Counted from the stretch's first letter, positions 43,027 to 53,291 are shown. The stretch: DNA of 64,000 nt from Enterococcus sp. DIV0660C (GCF_017316125.1 NZ_JAFLWA010000034.1:62001-126000); one strand, 5' to 3'. A program made the numbers and translations. Notes: generated from the letters alone by a model not told the origin.

Positions 43027-45240
43027 TTATCCGTTCATCCGCCGTACACTATAGACATCTGGAACAGACTTGATTTTATCTACAATACTTTTTAGGTGTG
43101 TTAAGTTCTGGATCCCTACCGTTAAATGGATTGTTGCCATCTTATCTTTATTCGTACGTGCTTCCACACTATTAAGATTTTTTGTCATAGAATTAACAGT
43201 TTGCAAAACATCATTTAATAGACCTGAACGATTATAGCCATAAATTTCTAGGTCAGCATCATATTCTTTTTTAGAATTTGAAGTATCTTCCCATTCTACT
43301 TCAATTAATCGTTCTGCAACATTCGGTTTATCCGGCTGAACATTTGGACAATCACGACGATGAATGGAAATTCCTCGTCCTTTGGTAATATAACCAACAA
43401 TATCGTCTCCCGGAACCGGATTACAACAACGACTAATACGAATAAGCAAGTTTTCAACACCTTGAATCACCACGCCACCTTCATGACGAACCTTCATTTT
43501 TTCTGGTTCTTTTTTCGGTTGGTTCATCAATTCGTCGGCTTCTTGTTTTTGTTGCTCGATTTTTTGTTCACGACGTTCTTTTTCAGTCAATCGATTTGCC
43601 ATTGTTAACGGGCTGATTTCACCATACCCCACGGCCGCATAAATATCATCTTCATTATTGTAATTAAATCGATCCAAGACTTCTTGCAGTTTTTCTTTGG
43701 TCAAAATATCTTTTGGCAAGAAACCAAGATCAGAAATACACTTGGTAACTGATTCATGACCTTTGGTAATATTTTCTTCACGATCTTGTGCCTTGAAGAA
43801 ACGTTTAATTTTATTTTTTGCTTTGCTCGTTGCAACAATTTTTAACCAATCACGGCTCGGACCAAACGAATTAGGTGAAGTTAAGATTTCAATGATATCA
43901 CCATTTTTCAATTTATAATCCAATTGAACCATTTTGCCATTCACTTTTGCGCCAGTTGTCTTGTTCCCAATATCAGTATGGATGCTATAAGCAAAATCCA
44001 ATGGTCCCGATCCTTTAGGAAGCTCGGTTACATCTCCCTTTGGTGTAAAGACATAGACTTTATCACTGAAGATATCACCCTTAACGCCTTCCATAAAGTC
44101 AGATGCATCATAACTTTCGTCTTGTAATTCAATAATTTCATGGAACCAACTTAACTGCTTCGTCATTCCGTCAGGTTCTACTTTATCATTTTTTCCTTCT
44201 TTGTAAGCCCAGTGTGCTGCAACCCCAAATTCTGCGATTTCATGCATTTCTTGCGTACGAATTTGAATTTCAACAGGATTTCCCGCTGGACCAATCACTG
44301 TCGTATGCAAAGATTGATACATGTTCGCCTTTGGCATAGCAATATAATCTTTGAATCTTCCTGGCATTGGTTTCCACTTCGTATGGATCGCACCTAATAC
44401 TGCATAACAATCTTTGATAGACTCGACAATTACTCGGATAGCCAGTAAATCATAGATTTCACTAAATTGTTTCTTCTGATCTTTCATTTTTCGATAGATC
44501 GAATAAATATGCTTTGGGCGACCATAGATTTCTGCATAGATGTCTAGTTCTTCTGTCGCTACTCGAATATCTTCTACAGTTGCATTCACATACTGCTCGC
44601 GTTCTTCACGTTTTGTTCGCATCAAATGAACGATTCGATAATATTGTTTTGGATTAAGATAGCGTAAAGCAGTATCTTCTAATTCCCATTTGATTCGACT
44701 AATCCCTAAACGATGTGCTAACGGTGCATAGATTTCTAATGTTTCTTGTGCAATTCGACGTTGCTTATCTTCCCGTAAATGTTTTAGTGTACGCATGTTA
44801 TGAAGACGATCGGCCAATTTCACCATGATTACGCGTAAATCTTGTGCCATTGCTAGCAACATTTTACGATGGTTTTCTGCTAATTGTTCTTCATGAGATT
44901 TATATTTTATTTTTCCCAATTTAGTAACACCGTCAACCAGCATGGCTACATCGTCACCAAATTCTTCTCGTAAATCATCCAAAGTCACTTCTGTATCTTC
45001 AACTACATCATGTAAAAATCCTGTTGCTACAGTGTGCGGATCCATTTTCAACTCAGCTAAGATCCCAGCAACTTGGATCGGATGAATAATATAAGGCTCT
45101 CCAGATTTTCTAAATTGTCCATCATGCGCTGCTGTTGCATAATCACATGCTTTTTGTACAAATGCAACATGATCCGGTCCCATATATTTACTAACAAGCG
45201 CAATAACGCCAGGACCTGTTAAAATTTCTTCTTTTGACAT
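43027..45240 (-). CDS. relA: Bifunctional (p)ppGpp synthetase/hydrolase Rel
   Basis: The long RSH enzyme of the stringent response, 737 residues. The HD hydrolase motif is [14 protein letters not shown] near residue 75, intact, so hydrolysis is expected. The synthetase region covers about 190-350 ([27 protein letters not shown]-like QSLHTTVIG). The TGS domain starts near 395 ([17 protein letters not shown]), a helical and Cys-containing RIS region ([14 protein letters not shown]) lies near 610, and an ACT domain is at the C-terminus. AGGGGG precedes the ATG. It is co-transcribed with dtd. Confidence 0.97.
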   Translation of the reverse strand: MSKEEILTGPGVIALVSKYMGPDHVAFVQKACDYATAAHDGQFRKSGEPYIIHPIQVAGILAELKMDPHTVATGFLHDVVEDTEVTLDDLREEFGDDVAMLVDGVTKLGKIKYKSHEEQLAENHRKMLLAMAQDLRVIMVKLADRLHNMRTLKHLREDKQRRIAQETLEIYAPLAHRLGISRIKWELEDTALRYLNPKQYYRIVHLMRTKREEREQYVNATVEDIRVATEELDIYAEIYGRPKHIYSIYRKMKDQKKQFSEIYDLLAIRVIVESIKDCYAVLGAIHTKWKPMPGRFKDYIAMPKANMYQSLHTTVIGPAGNPVEIQIRTQEMHEIAEFGVAAHWAYKEGKNDKVEPDGMTKQLSWFHEIIELQDESYDASDFMEGVKGDIFSDKVYVFTPKGDVTELPKGSGPLDFAYSIHTDIGNKTTGAKVNGKMVQLDYKLKNGDIIEILTSPNSFGPSRDWLKIVATSKAKNKIKRFFKAQDREENITKGHESVTKCISDLGFLPKDILTKEKLQEVLDRFNYNNEDDIYAAVGYGEISPLTMANRLTEKERREQKIEQQKQEADELMNQPKKEPEKMKVRHEGGVVIQGVENLLIRISRCCNPVPGDDIVGYITKGRGISIHRRDCPNVQPDKPNVAERLIEVEWEDTSNSKKEYDADLEIYGYNRSGLLNDVLQTVNSMTKNLNSVEARTNKDKMATIHLTVGIQNLTHLKSIVDKIKSVPDVYSVRRMNG

Positions 45241-45460
45241 ACAAACCGATCCCCCTTTCGTTTCGATAGCAAAACAGGAGAGGCATCTGAAATCACAATT
45301 TCTAAATTTCAGCTAACTGGTATAAAGAATTCGTTTTTCCACGAATGGTATTAAAAATAACTCCGAAAAAAACAACGCATCATCACACAAAAACCTAAAA
45401 ATGATTTCTGGTGCCTTTTGTCAATTTCATCGGAGCTAGTTAATTTGACCCAACCTCTTT

Positions 45461-45682
45461 TTATTTTTTATCGGACTCTTGAACGGTTATTGTTACCATT
45501 ATACAAATTGTCGTTTCTTTTTTCAATTCTATCATGTTCAAATTTATTAAGAAAAGTTCCGATGACTTATGGCGATTCTTGTAAGCCCATTTGCAACTAA
45601 ATGGTACACCGTCTTTTAGTAAGTCATCACTTATTTGATGATCCAATAATTGTACACGAATGGACTCCCTATTCCTGTTCAC
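45461..45682 (-). CDS. Small hypothetical protein at the end of the rsmE operon
   Basis: A 73-residue frame in the 428-base gap between rsmE and rel. It begins at GTG 45682, overlapping rsmE by 14 bases, and reads ESIRVQLLDHQISDDLL and later SCKWAYKNRHKSSELFL. Codon use resembles its neighbours, and the overlap is like that of real operon genes, but no good ribosome site fits and no family is recognised. It may be a real small gene or chance. The rest of the gap up to rel must hold the rel promoter. Confidence 0.35.
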   Translation of the reverse strand: MNRNRESIRVQLLDHQISDDLLKDGVPFSCKWAYKNRHKSSELFLINLNMIELKKETTICIMVTITVQESDKK

Positions 45683-46430
45683 CTAGTAATTCCCATTGAT
45701 AACTCGCGGCACTCAATAGATATAATGGTGCTGTTTCTGTTCGCAAAATTCTTGGACCTAAACCACAAAGGATTGCGCCTTCTGCAGATAGTTTTGCTAC
45801 TTCATCTGGCGTCAACCCACCTTCTGGTCCAAAAATTGCCAAAATACGTTGTCCTGAACCCGATTTTTGTAAGGCTTGTGCTAAGTTTGCTAATTCGCCT
45901 TGCTTAGCTGACTCTTCATAGGCAACTAGCACATGATCATAAGTAGAAATTTTTTGATAGAACTCATTGACTGTACTTAACAATTCTACTTGTGGCACTA
46001 CTTGACGATGTGATTGCTCTGCAGCTTCTTGAGCAATTTTTGCTAAACGTTGTTGCCGTTTATTCCGTTTTTTTTCATCCCATTTAACAACCGACGTCTT
46101 TGCCGGAAACCCAAGAAATGCGTGTGCCCCAAGTTCCGTTCCTTTTTGCACAATCCAGTCTAATTTTTCACCTTTTGGATACCCACTTGCAATGGTAATC
46201 ATACTTGGCAACTCTTTTTGCCCTTGTTCTTTCATTACCTCTTTTAATTCAACCTCATTTTCTGTAATAGCAATAATTTCAGCAATGATAGCCACTTGGT
46301 CACTAAAAGCTAAGTAAACGCGGTCTTCTAGCGTCATACGCATAACTCGAGTTATATGATGATACGGCTCTCCGGTTAATAAAAAACGATCTTTTTGCTG
46401 ATATGGTTCCTCCAAAAAATAACGTTGCAT
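45669..46430 (-). CDS. rsmE: 16S rRNA m3U1498 methyltransferase RsmE
   Basis: A 253-residue SPOUT methyltransferase that modifies U1498 of 16S rRNA. The N-terminal PUA-like part (MQRYFLEEPYQQKD, HHITRVMRM) is usual. The SAM-binding knot contains ILAIFGPEGGLTPDEV near 197-212 and LGPRILRTETAPLYLLSAASY near 225-245. Its ATG follows the prmA stop directly with GAGGT inside the end of prmA. The pair prmA-rsmE is conserved across Firmicutes. Confidence 0.95.
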   Translation of the reverse strand: MQRYFLEEPYQQKDRFLLTGEPYHHITRVMRMTLEDRVYLAFSDQVAIIAEIIAITENEVELKEVMKEQGQKELPSMITIASGYPKGEKLDWIVQKGTELGAHAFLGFPAKTSVVKWDEKKRNKRQQRLAKIAQEAAEQSHRQVVPQVELLSTVNEFYQKISTYDHVLVAYEESAKQGELANLAQALQKSGSGQRILAIFGPEGGLTPDEVAKLSAEGAILCGLGPRILRTETAPLYLLSAASYQWELLGEQE

Positions 46431-47378
46431 TTAGTCCACCTCAGGTTTTTTCAAAATAATTGCATACCAATCTTTTTGTTGGAAAATTTGATCAACTACA
46501 AATCCTTGTGCCTCCATGGCATCAATAACCATTTGCTTTTTATCTTCAATAATTCCAGAGACAACCAACGTTCCTGTTTGCTTTAATAAACGCCATGCAT
46601 CAGGAATCATCAATAAAATAATATCAGCTAAAATGTTGGCAACAATTACATCACTTTCGATCTCTATCCCATTCAATAGATCATTTGCAGAAACATGGAC
46701 ATCTTTAGCAATTTCATTCATATCCATATTTTCTTTTGCTGAACGGACAGCTACTTCATCAAGATCGTATGCATAAACATCTTTTGCACCTAAATATTTG
46801 GCAGCAATACTTAACACGCCTGAACCTGTACCAACATCTAGTACCGTCTCACCACCACGCAGAACAGATTCTAATGCTTCCAAAGTCAGTAATGTTGTTG
46901 GATGTGTTCCTGTTCCAAAAGCCATACCTGGATCTAAGGTAATAATTTTTTCCAGTGGATCTTGTGTCGTATAATTTTCCCAGCTTGGAGCAACCGTCAA
47001 CATTCTCGTAATGCGAACAGGATGATAGTATTTTTTCCAAGCCGTTGCCCAGTTACTCTCCTCTACTTCACTAGCCGTTACAATATTTTTCCCAATGGCC
47101 AAGCCAAACTCAGGTAATTGTGTCACACGGTCTTTGATAAAAGGTAAGATTTCTGGTAAGAAAATTGTTTCTGGAAAATATGCCATAACCAATGCGCCTT
47201 CAGTTAATGAAGTAAAATCAGCCTTATCTAAGATTTCACCATATTGGTCTGATTTAAAATTCTCAACGTCAAGCGCATCTTCGATAGCCACGCCGCTGGC
47301 TCCTGCTTCCATTAAAATATTGGCAACAGCTTCAACTGCTTCACTTGCTGTCTCTACTTTTACTTCGTTCCATTTCAT
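46431..47378 (-). CDS. prmA: Ribosomal protein L11 methyltransferase PrmA
   Basis: A 315-residue enzyme that methylates ribosomal protein L11. The start MKWNEVKVETASEAVEAVANILMEAGASGV is characteristic, set by AAGGAG nine bases ahead of ATG 47378; the longer frame from 47513 overlaps the upstream gene and is rejected. The catalytic domain has LDPGMAFGTGTHPTT near 170-185, VLDVGTGSGVLSIAA near 202, and NILADII near 249. It is coupled to rsmE. Confidence 0.96.
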   Translation of the reverse strand: MKWNEVKVETASEAVEAVANILMEAGASGVAIEDALDVENFKSDQYGEILDKADFTSLTEGALVMAYFPETIFLPEILPFIKDRVTQLPEFGLAIGKNIVTASEVEESNWATAWKKYYHPVRITRMLTVAPSWENYTTQDPLEKIITLDPGMAFGTGTHPTTLLTLEALESVLRGGETVLDVGTGSGVLSIAAKYLGAKDVYAYDLDEVAVRSAKENMDMNEIAKDVHVSANDLLNGIEIESDVIVANILADIILLMIPDAWRLLKQTGTLVVSGIIEDKKQMVIDAMEAQGFVVDQIFQQKDWYAIILKKPEVD

Positions 47379-47391
47379 CGCTATCGACTCC

Positions 47392-47883
47392 TTAATAACT
47401 TGGATATGGTAAATAAGTTGTTGTATTTTGTTCTTGCTGTTTCTTTTCAACGAACTGTGCGAACTGTTGATTGTCCCAATGTAATTCAAAAATCGTATCT
47501 TCATCGTCTGCATCTAAAAAGTCCAACAAATCGCTTTGTCCTTGATCCAATACATCCTTCAAATAATCAATCATTGCATCTACAACTGCTTTTTCCAACC
47601 CTTTTTTACCTTCATAAGGAATAACTGCTAAATAGTCCTCTTCATCAAATGAAGATTTTTGTGGATTAAATAGTAAAATACCGTCCTCAAATTCAATGAT
47701 TTCTTCTTCAGAAACAACACCTTTTGCATCATCGATTTCTAAATGTGCTTTGTTTTCCGCAAACAAGCGCACAACTATTTCAATCGTATGGTTCTTTGTA
47801 TCCCAATCTAATGCGACGTCATAAGTAGCAATGTTTTTTTCAATGGACTCATCCAAATAACTTAATAAATTATTTTTTTTCAT
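47392..47883 (-). CDS. DUF3013 family protein
   Basis: A 163-residue acidic cytosolic protein matching the DUF3013 family found mostly in Lactobacillales, with no known function. It has no signal peptide or membrane helix. Acidic stretches recur (SEEEIIEFEDG, FLDADDEDTIFELHWD). The C-terminus is Gln/Thr-rich. The ATG follows GGAGG and overlaps the end of mpg by 14 bases; prmA starts 13 bases after its stop. The conserved place between a glycosylase and prmA may reflect only operon history. Confidence 0.8.
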   Translation of the reverse strand: MKKNNLLSYLDESIEKNIATYDVALDWDTKNHTIEIVVRLFAENKAHLEIDDAKGVVSEEEIIEFEDGILLFNPQKSSFDEEDYLAVIPYEGKKGLEKAVVDAMIDYLKDVLDQGQSDLLDFLDADDEDTIFELHWDNQQFAQFVEKKQQEQNTTTYLPYPSY

Positions 47884-48529
47884 CTTCGTTCCTCCATCCC
47901 CAATCTTCTTGATCGATCAGGCGCTTTTTTTGTAAAGAAATATATGGATTGCCTGAAACAATGTAGCGCAACGGCATATCCGTCCACTCTCCCTTATTTG
48001 GAATACCAATTCGTGGCAGAGCAATAATTTTTTTTGGTTCCTTACGTTTTTCAAAGTCTAGCCGTAGTGTACTTTCGCTATCCATAATTGATTGACCATA
48101 AAGTTCTGGACCAATTGCTAATGCTTTTACTAACTTACCTGGGCCGTTACTGATTTCTGGCCCCACTTTTCCTCCACGATTCTGACTCATTTGTTCAATA
48201 CTAGCAGCTGGTTGAACAGCTCGAATCATCACACCTTGAGGGACGCCTTCTGGTTGAGTAATAATGTTTAATATCCGATGTGTATGCATCGTATAGAGAT
48301 AGATTGTTCCAGCCTTTTGATACATCGCACGCACCCTTGGCGTATCTCGCATTCCATAACTGTGGGCAGCTTGGTCATCTGGTCCAAGATAAGCTTCAGC
48401 GTCAACAATATAACCAGCTAATTTACCTAGCGGCGTTACATGTTCTAAATACATTCCTAATAAATTTTTCGCAATTTCTGGCGTTGTTTTATTTTCAAAA
48501 AAATTTTCGATTTTCTTTTTCTCTGTCAT
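47870..48529 (-). CDS. DNA-3-methyladenine glycosylase (AAG/MPG family)
   Basis: A 219-residue alkylbase glycosylase that excises 3-methyladenine, hypoxanthine and related bases. The catalytic segment IVDAEAYLGPDDQAAHSYGMRDTPR (about 39-63) has the active-site Glu. MYQKAGTIYLYTMHT follows with the Tyr, and VMIRAVQP near 99. KVGPEISNGPGKLVKALAI near 122-140 is the Gly-Pro-Gly family segment. ATG 48529 follows AGGTGG. It leads the mpg-DUF3013-prmA-rsmE operon and is divergent from rarA. Confidence 0.92.
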   Translation of the reverse strand: MTEKKKIENFFENKTTPEIAKNLLGMYLEHVTPLGKLAGYIVDAEAYLGPDDQAAHSYGMRDTPRVRAMYQKAGTIYLYTMHTHRILNIITQPEGVPQGVMIRAVQPAASIEQMSQNRGGKVGPEISNGPGKLVKALAIGPELYGQSIMDSESTLRLDFEKRKEPKKIIALPRIGIPNKGEWTDMPLRYIVSGNPYISLQKKRLIDQEDWGWRNEDEKK

Positions 48530-48667
48530 TTTTTCCACCTACTTTATCATACACAATATTTCCGTTACATGCCATGAAAACAAAACGTTTCTTCTATGTT
48601 CTTTCCGCCAGTTTTTTACAAACTATGCTATAATAAACGAACGAAAAATTGAAAGGGAGGTCACTTC

Positions 48668-49954
48668 ATGCAACAACCTTTAGCTTATCGAATGCGTCCT
48701 CGCACAATCGATGAAGTCGTTGGACAACAGCAACTAGTCGGTGAAGGAAAAATCATTCGCCGAATGGTTGACGCGCGAATGTTGTCATCAATGATTCTAT
48801 ATGGACCACCTGGCACCGGAAAAACCAGTATTGCTAGTGCCATTGCTGGTTCTACAAACTATGCCTTTCGTACGTTGAACGCCGCAACTGATTCAAAAAA
48901 AGATTTACAAGTTGTAGCTGAAGAAGCCAAAATGAGCGGGACAGTCATTTTGTTACTTGATGAAGTTCATCGACTAGATAAAACAAAACAAGATTTTCTT
49001 TTGCCTCATCTTGAAAGTGGACGTATCATTTTAATTGGCGCAACGACTGAAAATCCTTATATCACCATTAATCCTGCGATTCGTAGTCGAACACAAATTT
49101 TTGAAGTCAAACCCTTAAATGAGACAGATATACAATCAGCAATTCAAACAGCTTTACTTGATAAAGAACGTGGACTTGGAGAATTACCGATTCAACTTGA
49201 TGAAGACGCCTTGCTTCATTTATCACGAGCAACAAATGGAGACTTGCGAAGTGCGTTAAACGGCCTTGAACTAGCAGCACGATCAACTAAACCGATAGAA
49301 GATGGGCTTATCCACCTCACCTTAGCAATCATTGAAGAATGTGTACAAAGAAAAGCATTAACTCATGATAAAAATGGAGACGCTCATTACGACGTCATCT
49401 CTGCTTTCCAAAAATCGATTCGCGGCAGCGATGTGGACGCAGCCCTGCACTATCTAGCACGTTTAGTGGAAGCTGGTGATCTTGCAAGTATTTGTCGACG
49501 TCTAATGGTCATTGGCTACGAGGACATCGGTCTAGGAAATCCCGCAGCAGCAGCCCGCACTGTTAACGCTGTTCTTGCAGCAGAACGTCTAGGATTACCC
49601 GAAGCACGAATTCCTTTAGCAGATGTTGTGGTTGATCTTTGTTTGTCCCCTAAATCTAATTCTGCTTATACTGCACTAGATGCTGCCATTGCAGATATCC
49701 GAGCCGGCAAAGCCGGTGAGGTCCCAGATCATTTGCGTGACAGCCATTACCAAGGTGCGAAAAAATTAAAACGCGGACTTGATTATCAGTATCCCCACAA
49801 CTTTGAACACGCTTGGGTCAATCAACAATATTTACCAGAAAAATTAAAAAATGAAACCTATTATCAACCAAAAGAAACTGGAAAATATGAACAAGCCTTA
49901 AAGCAACAATATGAACGAATTCAAAATTGGAAAAAGCATTCCCCTCAAAAATAG
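48668..49954 (+). CDS. rarA: Replication-associated recombination protein RarA
   Basis: A 428-residue AAA+ clamp-loader-like ATPase (MgsA/YrvN) acting at stalled forks. It begins with PLAYRMRPRTIDEVVGQQQL. Walker A is ILYGPPGTGKTS near residue 42, Walker B is VILLLDEVHRLDK near 97, and sensor 1 is LIGATTENPY near 123. The C-terminal tetramerisation domain includes GLGNPAAAARTVNAVLAAERLGLPEARIPLA. GGGAGG precedes the ATG. It is followed by the 6S RNA gene. Confidence 0.96.
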   Translation: MQQPLAYRMRPRTIDEVVGQQQLVGEGKIIRRMVDARMLSSMILYGPPGTGKTSIASAIAGSTNYAFRTLNAATDSKKDLQVVAEEAKMSGTVILLLDEVHRLDKTKQDFLLPHLESGRIILIGATTENPYITINPAIRSRTQIFEVKPLNETDIQSAIQTALLDKERGLGELPIQLDEDALLHLSRATNGDLRSALNGLELAARSTKPIEDGLIHLTLAIIEECVQRKALTHDKNGDAHYDVISAFQKSIRGSDVDAALHYLARLVEAGDLASICRRLMVIGYEDIGLGNPAAAARTVNAVLAAERLGLPEARIPLADVVVDLCLSPKSNSAYTALDAAIADIRAGKAGEVPDHLRDSHYQGAKKLKRGLDYQYPHNFEHAWVNQQYLPEKLKNETYYQPKETGKYEQALKQQYERIQNWKKHSPQK

Positions 49955-49982
49955 AACGGTTACTTTCCAAGGAGCACTCCCG

Positions 49983-50011
49983 TTGCTCTTTTTAAATTCC
50001 TATGCTACTAT
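49983..50011 (+). promoter_or_regulatory. Promoter of the 6S RNA
   Basis: TTGCTC (49983-49988), exactly 17 bases, then TACTAT (50006-50011) preceded by TG. The start is near 50018. Confidence 0.7.
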
Positions 50012-50017
50012 AGAGAT

Positions 50018-50259
50018 GGGAAATCTGTGATGTTCGAATTGTCCTCTTTGTGTGTTGACCGAACATTTTTATTGATATCTTGGGACCTGTCTTGTGTCAC
50101 TGCTGGTAACATGCCTTATCATTTGGTAGTTCAAAGCTTCGACCGTGGGACCCACCTGCTAGAATTTGCGGGATCAATACTACAGGACAAACAACGGCAT
50201 TAACGGAGATTACCTTTTGTTTAAGAATGAAGCAATTTGCTTTTAGCAAATTGCTTTTT
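50018..50259 (+). ncRNA. ssrS: 6S RNA (Lacto-usp type)
   Basis: A ~195-base structured transcript with its own promoter and a terminator stem (50231-50240 with 50246-50255, then T5). The 5' end GGGAAAUCUGUGAUG can pair with CAUUAACGGAGAUUACC near 50197-50213, making the closing stem. Inside are the complementary GGGACC-type and GUGGGACCCACCUGC segments of the upper stem. The location between rarA and a universal stress gene fits the Lacto-usp motif, which has been recognised as the 6S RNA of Lactobacillales. 6S RNA binds the housekeeping RNA polymerase as a promoter mimic. Confidence 0.8.
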
Positions 50260-50294
50260 CTATTTTTATTCTGATTTTTTTGGGGGAACGCTTC

Positions 50295-50579
50295 ATGATT
50301 CGTGTGTTGATATCTATTGCAACCATACTACTGGTCTTTGTTAGCTATTATTTATTCAAGAAACAATCTATTTTCTTCGTTTTAATTGAACCATCTGAAA
50401 AGAATCAAGCCTTTTTGCAGTTTTCAGGTGTTGTCTATGCCTTTCTTGCTGCATTAGGTTTACTCGTCATCTTTTTTAATCAAAGAATGCTTGCCTTTTT
50501 ATTCTTAATAGTTGTTATTCTAGCTTCAACTATTTTCAGTATTTCATTTGCTAAAAAAATATCGTCCACTAAGCAGTAA
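50295..50579 (+). CDS. Small three-helix membrane protein
   Basis: A 94-residue hypothetical. ATG 50295 follows GGGGGAACG. Three hydrophobic helices are visible (about residues 3-22, 40-62, 65-85), with short basic loops and a Lys/Ser tail. No catalytic motif or known family is recognised. It lies between the 6S RNA terminator and usp, and shares direction with both. The 76-base gap to usp contains a plausible separate promoter. Confidence 0.65.
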   Translation: MIRVLISIATILLVFVSYYLFKKQSIFFVLIEPSEKNQAFLQFSGVVYAFLAALGLLVIFFNQRMLAFLFLIVVILASTIFSISFAKKISSTKQ

Positions 50580-50655
50580 AATAATTTTCTTTTTTTGCAA
50601 AGTGCTTTACAATAAGGATAGGAAAAGAACTGATCTTTGAAGGGAGCGAACACTT

Positions 50656-51132
50656 ATGTTACAACAATATAAAAAAATCATGGTTGCCGTCGACGGCTCT
50701 GCCGAAGCGGAATTAGCTTTTAAAAAAGCGGTCAACGTTGCAAAACGTAATAACGGAGAACTTTTACTAGCACATGTTATTGATACTCGTGCATTTCAAA
50801 CTGTTTCTTCATTTGATGGAATGTTAGCTGAACAAGCAACAGAAATGGCTAAACAAACACTAGCTGACTACGAAAAGAGTGCAAAAGAAGCTGGTCTAGA
50901 AAAAGTTTCGACTATTGTGGAATATGGTTCACCAAAACCAATCATTGCCAAAGAAATTCCTGATGACAATGATATTGATTTGATTTTATTAGGTGCAACT
51001 GGGCTAAACGCTGTAGAACGTTTATTCATTGGTTCAGTTTCTGAGTATGTGATTCGTAATGCAAATTGCGACGTCCTTGTCGTACGTACAGATTTAGAAA
51101 ACCAACTACCAACAGGTGACGACGAAGAGTAA
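50656..51132 (+). CDS. Universal stress protein (UspA family)
   Basis: A 158-residue cytosolic USP-fold protein. It begins YKKIMVAVDGSAEAELAFKKA. The ATP-binding pattern G-2x-G-9x-G-S appears as GATGLNAVERLFIGSVSEYVI near residues 114-134, so this is the nucleotide-binding class. The gene is monocistronic, with GGGAG before its ATG and a strong terminator. Its position next to the 6S RNA is conserved in lactic acid bacteria. Confidence 0.93.
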   Translation: MLQQYKKIMVAVDGSAEAELAFKKAVNVAKRNNGELLLAHVIDTRAFQTVSSFDGMLAEQATEMAKQTLADYEKSAKEAGLEKVSTIVEYGSPKPIIAKEIPDDNDIDLILLGATGLNAVERLFIGSVSEYVIRNANCDVLVVRTDLENQLPTGDDEE

Positions 51133-51140
51133 TTTAATTA

Positions 51141-51182
51141 AAAATCCCCGCCAATCATGTATGATTGGCGGGGATTTTTTTT
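51141..51182 (+). terminator. Terminator after usp
   Basis: A 14-pair GC-rich stem (ATCCCCGCCAATCAT and complement) and T8. Confidence 0.95.
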
Positions 51183-51262
51183 AATTTTTAAAATACCTAT
51201 TACAAGATGCGTTGGACAAAACAAGCTTATTTTTCATTATAAGAACCCTTATAATAAGTAAA

Positions 51263-51904
51263 CTACTTTATACTAGGATGATTATAATCGTTATTATCGA
51301 TAATCAAATCAGCGGTTTCTTTTACATGATTTTGTTCAAGGTGTCGTTGGTAAACTGGAATATAACGTGTACGATATTTGTCCATAATCCATTCGCCGAC
51401 TTTCGGTACATCCCTTTCTCTTCCCCTTCGCATAACTTCTTCCAGTGACACCTCTAAAAAGATTTTGTAGTCAATAAATGGAAGTAACTTCTCTCTAAAT
51501 AAAAGCGATCCTTCTAAAAGCACAATTGTATGCTCATCAATATTAATCGGCAAATCATCAACATAGGTAGCTAATACCCAATCAAGACCTTTGATTGTCT
51601 TGTTAAATACACCTTCTTGCTTCAAAGGAATCAAAAGTTCATTCAAAAGTTTTTGACTATTGAAAGCATGATAAAAGGCATCCACTTCACTACTTTTTTC
51701 TTCAGACCATTTGATCAAGGGAAGCGGTTTATGAAAGCTATCATAATGAATGACTTGTACATCATAACCATTATTTTTAAGATAAGTGGCTAATTGTGTT
51801 GTAAAGTTCGTTTTTCCTGAAGCATAACTGCCATCGATTCCTATGACACTTGGTTTCTTTAACTTTTGGATTTCTTCTTCAATCACATCATAAATCGGAT
51901 ACAA
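51263..51904 (-). CDS. Uridine kinase-like P-loop kinase
   Basis: A 213-residue P-loop kinase of the uridine/phosphoribulokinase family. Walker A is IGIDGSYASGKTNFTTQLA near residue 21-39, and VQVIHYDSFHKP near 53 resembles the uridine kinase substrate loop. The LID-like region LEEVMRRGRERD near 154 fits the family. The fold call is firm; the true substrate (uridine, cytidine or other) is not. The start is TTG at 51904 behind GGGAG. It is a single gene. Confidence 0.75.
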   Translation of the reverse strand: MYPIYDVIEEEIQKLKKPSVIGIDGSYASGKTNFTTQLATYLKNNGYDVQVIHYDSFHKPLPLIKWSEEKSSEVDAFYHAFNSQKLLNELLIPLKQEGVFNKTIKGLDWVLATYVDDLPINIDEHTIVLLEGSLLFREKLLPFIDYKIFLEVSLEEVMRRGRERDVPKVGEWIMDKYRTRYIPVYQRHLEQNHVKETADLIIDNNDYNHPSIK

Positions 51905-52038
51905 TCGGTTCGCTCCCTCCCTGCTTTATTCGTTTTAACTATATTGAATGACGGACAACAATTGACTTGTAGATAGTTGCTTCCATGCCTATTAGCTTCC
52001 ATCTTTGGGATAAACATTTTGTATTTCAGAATTATGTA

Positions 52039-52072
52039 AAAAGAATGCCAAACTTAAGTTTGGCATTCTTTT
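52039..52072 (-). terminator. Terminator after ackA
   Basis: A perfect 34-base palindrome with 17-base arms (AAAAGAATGCCAAACTT and complement), ending in TTTT on either strand. Confidence 0.9.
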
Positions 52073-52081
52073 AAAATTTTA

Positions 52082-53266
52082 TTATCCGCGTAAACGTTCC
52101 ACATCGCGAGCAATCATTAATTCTTCATCCGTTGGAATAACCAGTAGTTTTACTTTAGATTCTGGTGTTGAAATTTCCACTTCTTCACCACGAATGCTAT
52201 TCAATTCGGGATCTACTTCACACCCAAACCAAGTCATTCCTTTAATAATCTCACTGCGTACGTGCGCATCATTTTCACCAATTCCAGCGGTAAACACAAT
52301 TGCATCGACACCATTCATAGTAGTTACATAACCACCAATGTATTTACGAATACGATCAACAAAAATATCATAAGCTAAACGGATATGCTCTTTTTCATAA
52401 TTTTTCTCAAGATCACGCATATCGCTTGATAAGCCTGTTAAGCCTAATAAACCAGATTCTTTGTTTAAAACTGTAATCATTTCATCAATTGTCAGATCCA
52501 ATTTATCCATTAAGTATGGTAAAACAGCTGGATCTAAATCACCTGAACGAGTCCCCATCGTTACTCCTGCTAACGGTGTGAATCCCATTGACGTATCTAC
52601 TGATTTTCCACCATCAACAGCGGTGATTGAAACACCATTACCCAAATGACAAGTAATGATCTTTAAGTCTTCAATTGGTTTGTTTAATAAACTAGCTGCA
52701 CGTTCTGAAACATATCGATGACTTGTACCATGAAAACCATATTTTCTTACTTTAAAGTCCTCGTAGTAAGAAGTGGGTAGACTATACAAGTAGTTATGTT
52801 TTGGCATAGTTGCATGGAAAGATGTGTCAAATACTGCAACACTGATGATATCAGGCAAGATTTTTTTGAATGCCTTGATTCCCATCAAGTTTGCTGGGTT
52901 GTGTAATGGGGCAAATTCTGCCAATTCTGCAATTCGTTCCATTACCTCGTCCGTCACGACAACAGAGTCACTATACGTTTCTCCACCATGAACAACACGA
53001 TGTCCAACACCTGTGATTTCGTCATAAGAACTCAAGATTGTTAATTCAATCAATTGGTCTAATAACATTCTAACAGCTATGTCGTGGTCAGCGATATCCA
53101 AAATTTGTTCGAACTTTTGATTGTCACCGTATTTAATTGTAAAAATAGAGTCGCTTAAGCCGATACGCTCAACGATTCCCTTGGCGATAACTGTTTCTTC
53201 AGGCATTTGATATAATTGCCATTTTAAACTTGAACTTCCAGCATTGATTGCAATTGTTTTAGACAT
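52082..53266 (-). CDS. ackA: Acetate kinase
   Basis: Interconverts acetyl phosphate + ADP and acetate + ATP, the ATP-yielding end of overflow metabolism. The 394-residue length is standard. The N-terminal [13 protein letters not shown] at residues 8-20 and the second signature [31 protein letters not shown] near 201-231 are complete. RSGDLDP and FTAGIGEND follow. AAGGAG precedes the ATG. It lies 25 bases behind the methyltransferase gene, downstream of comG, as in other lactic acid bacteria. Confidence 0.97.
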   Translation of the reverse strand: MSKTIAINAGSSSLKWQLYQMPEETVIAKGIVERIGLSDSIFTIKYGDNQKFEQILDIADHDIAVRMLLDQLIELTILSSYDEITGVGHRVVHGGETYSDSVVVTDEVMERIAELAEFAPLHNPANLMGIKAFKKILPDIISVAVFDTSFHATMPKHNYLYSLPTSYYEDFKVRKYGFHGTSHRYVSERAASLLNKPIEDLKIITCHLGNGVSITAVDGGKSVDTSMGFTPLAGVTMGTRSGDLDPAVLPYLMDKLDLTIDEMITVLNKESGLLGLTGLSSDMRDLEKNYEKEHIRLAYDIFVDRIRKYIGGYVTTMNGVDAIVFTAGIGENDAHVRSEIIKGMTWFGCEVDPELNSIRGEEVEISTPESKVKLLVIPTDEELMIARDVERLRG

Positions 53267-53291
53267 AGTACTCTCCTTCTATTTTGAATGA

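Noticed and set aside
43360-43608. Forward Phe-rich frame opposite rel
   Set aside because: Shadow of an acidic, Lys-rich part of Rel.
46431-47513. Longer 360-residue PrmA
   Set aside because: The N-terminal extension overlaps the DUF3013 gene and lies before the ribosome site at ATG 47378.
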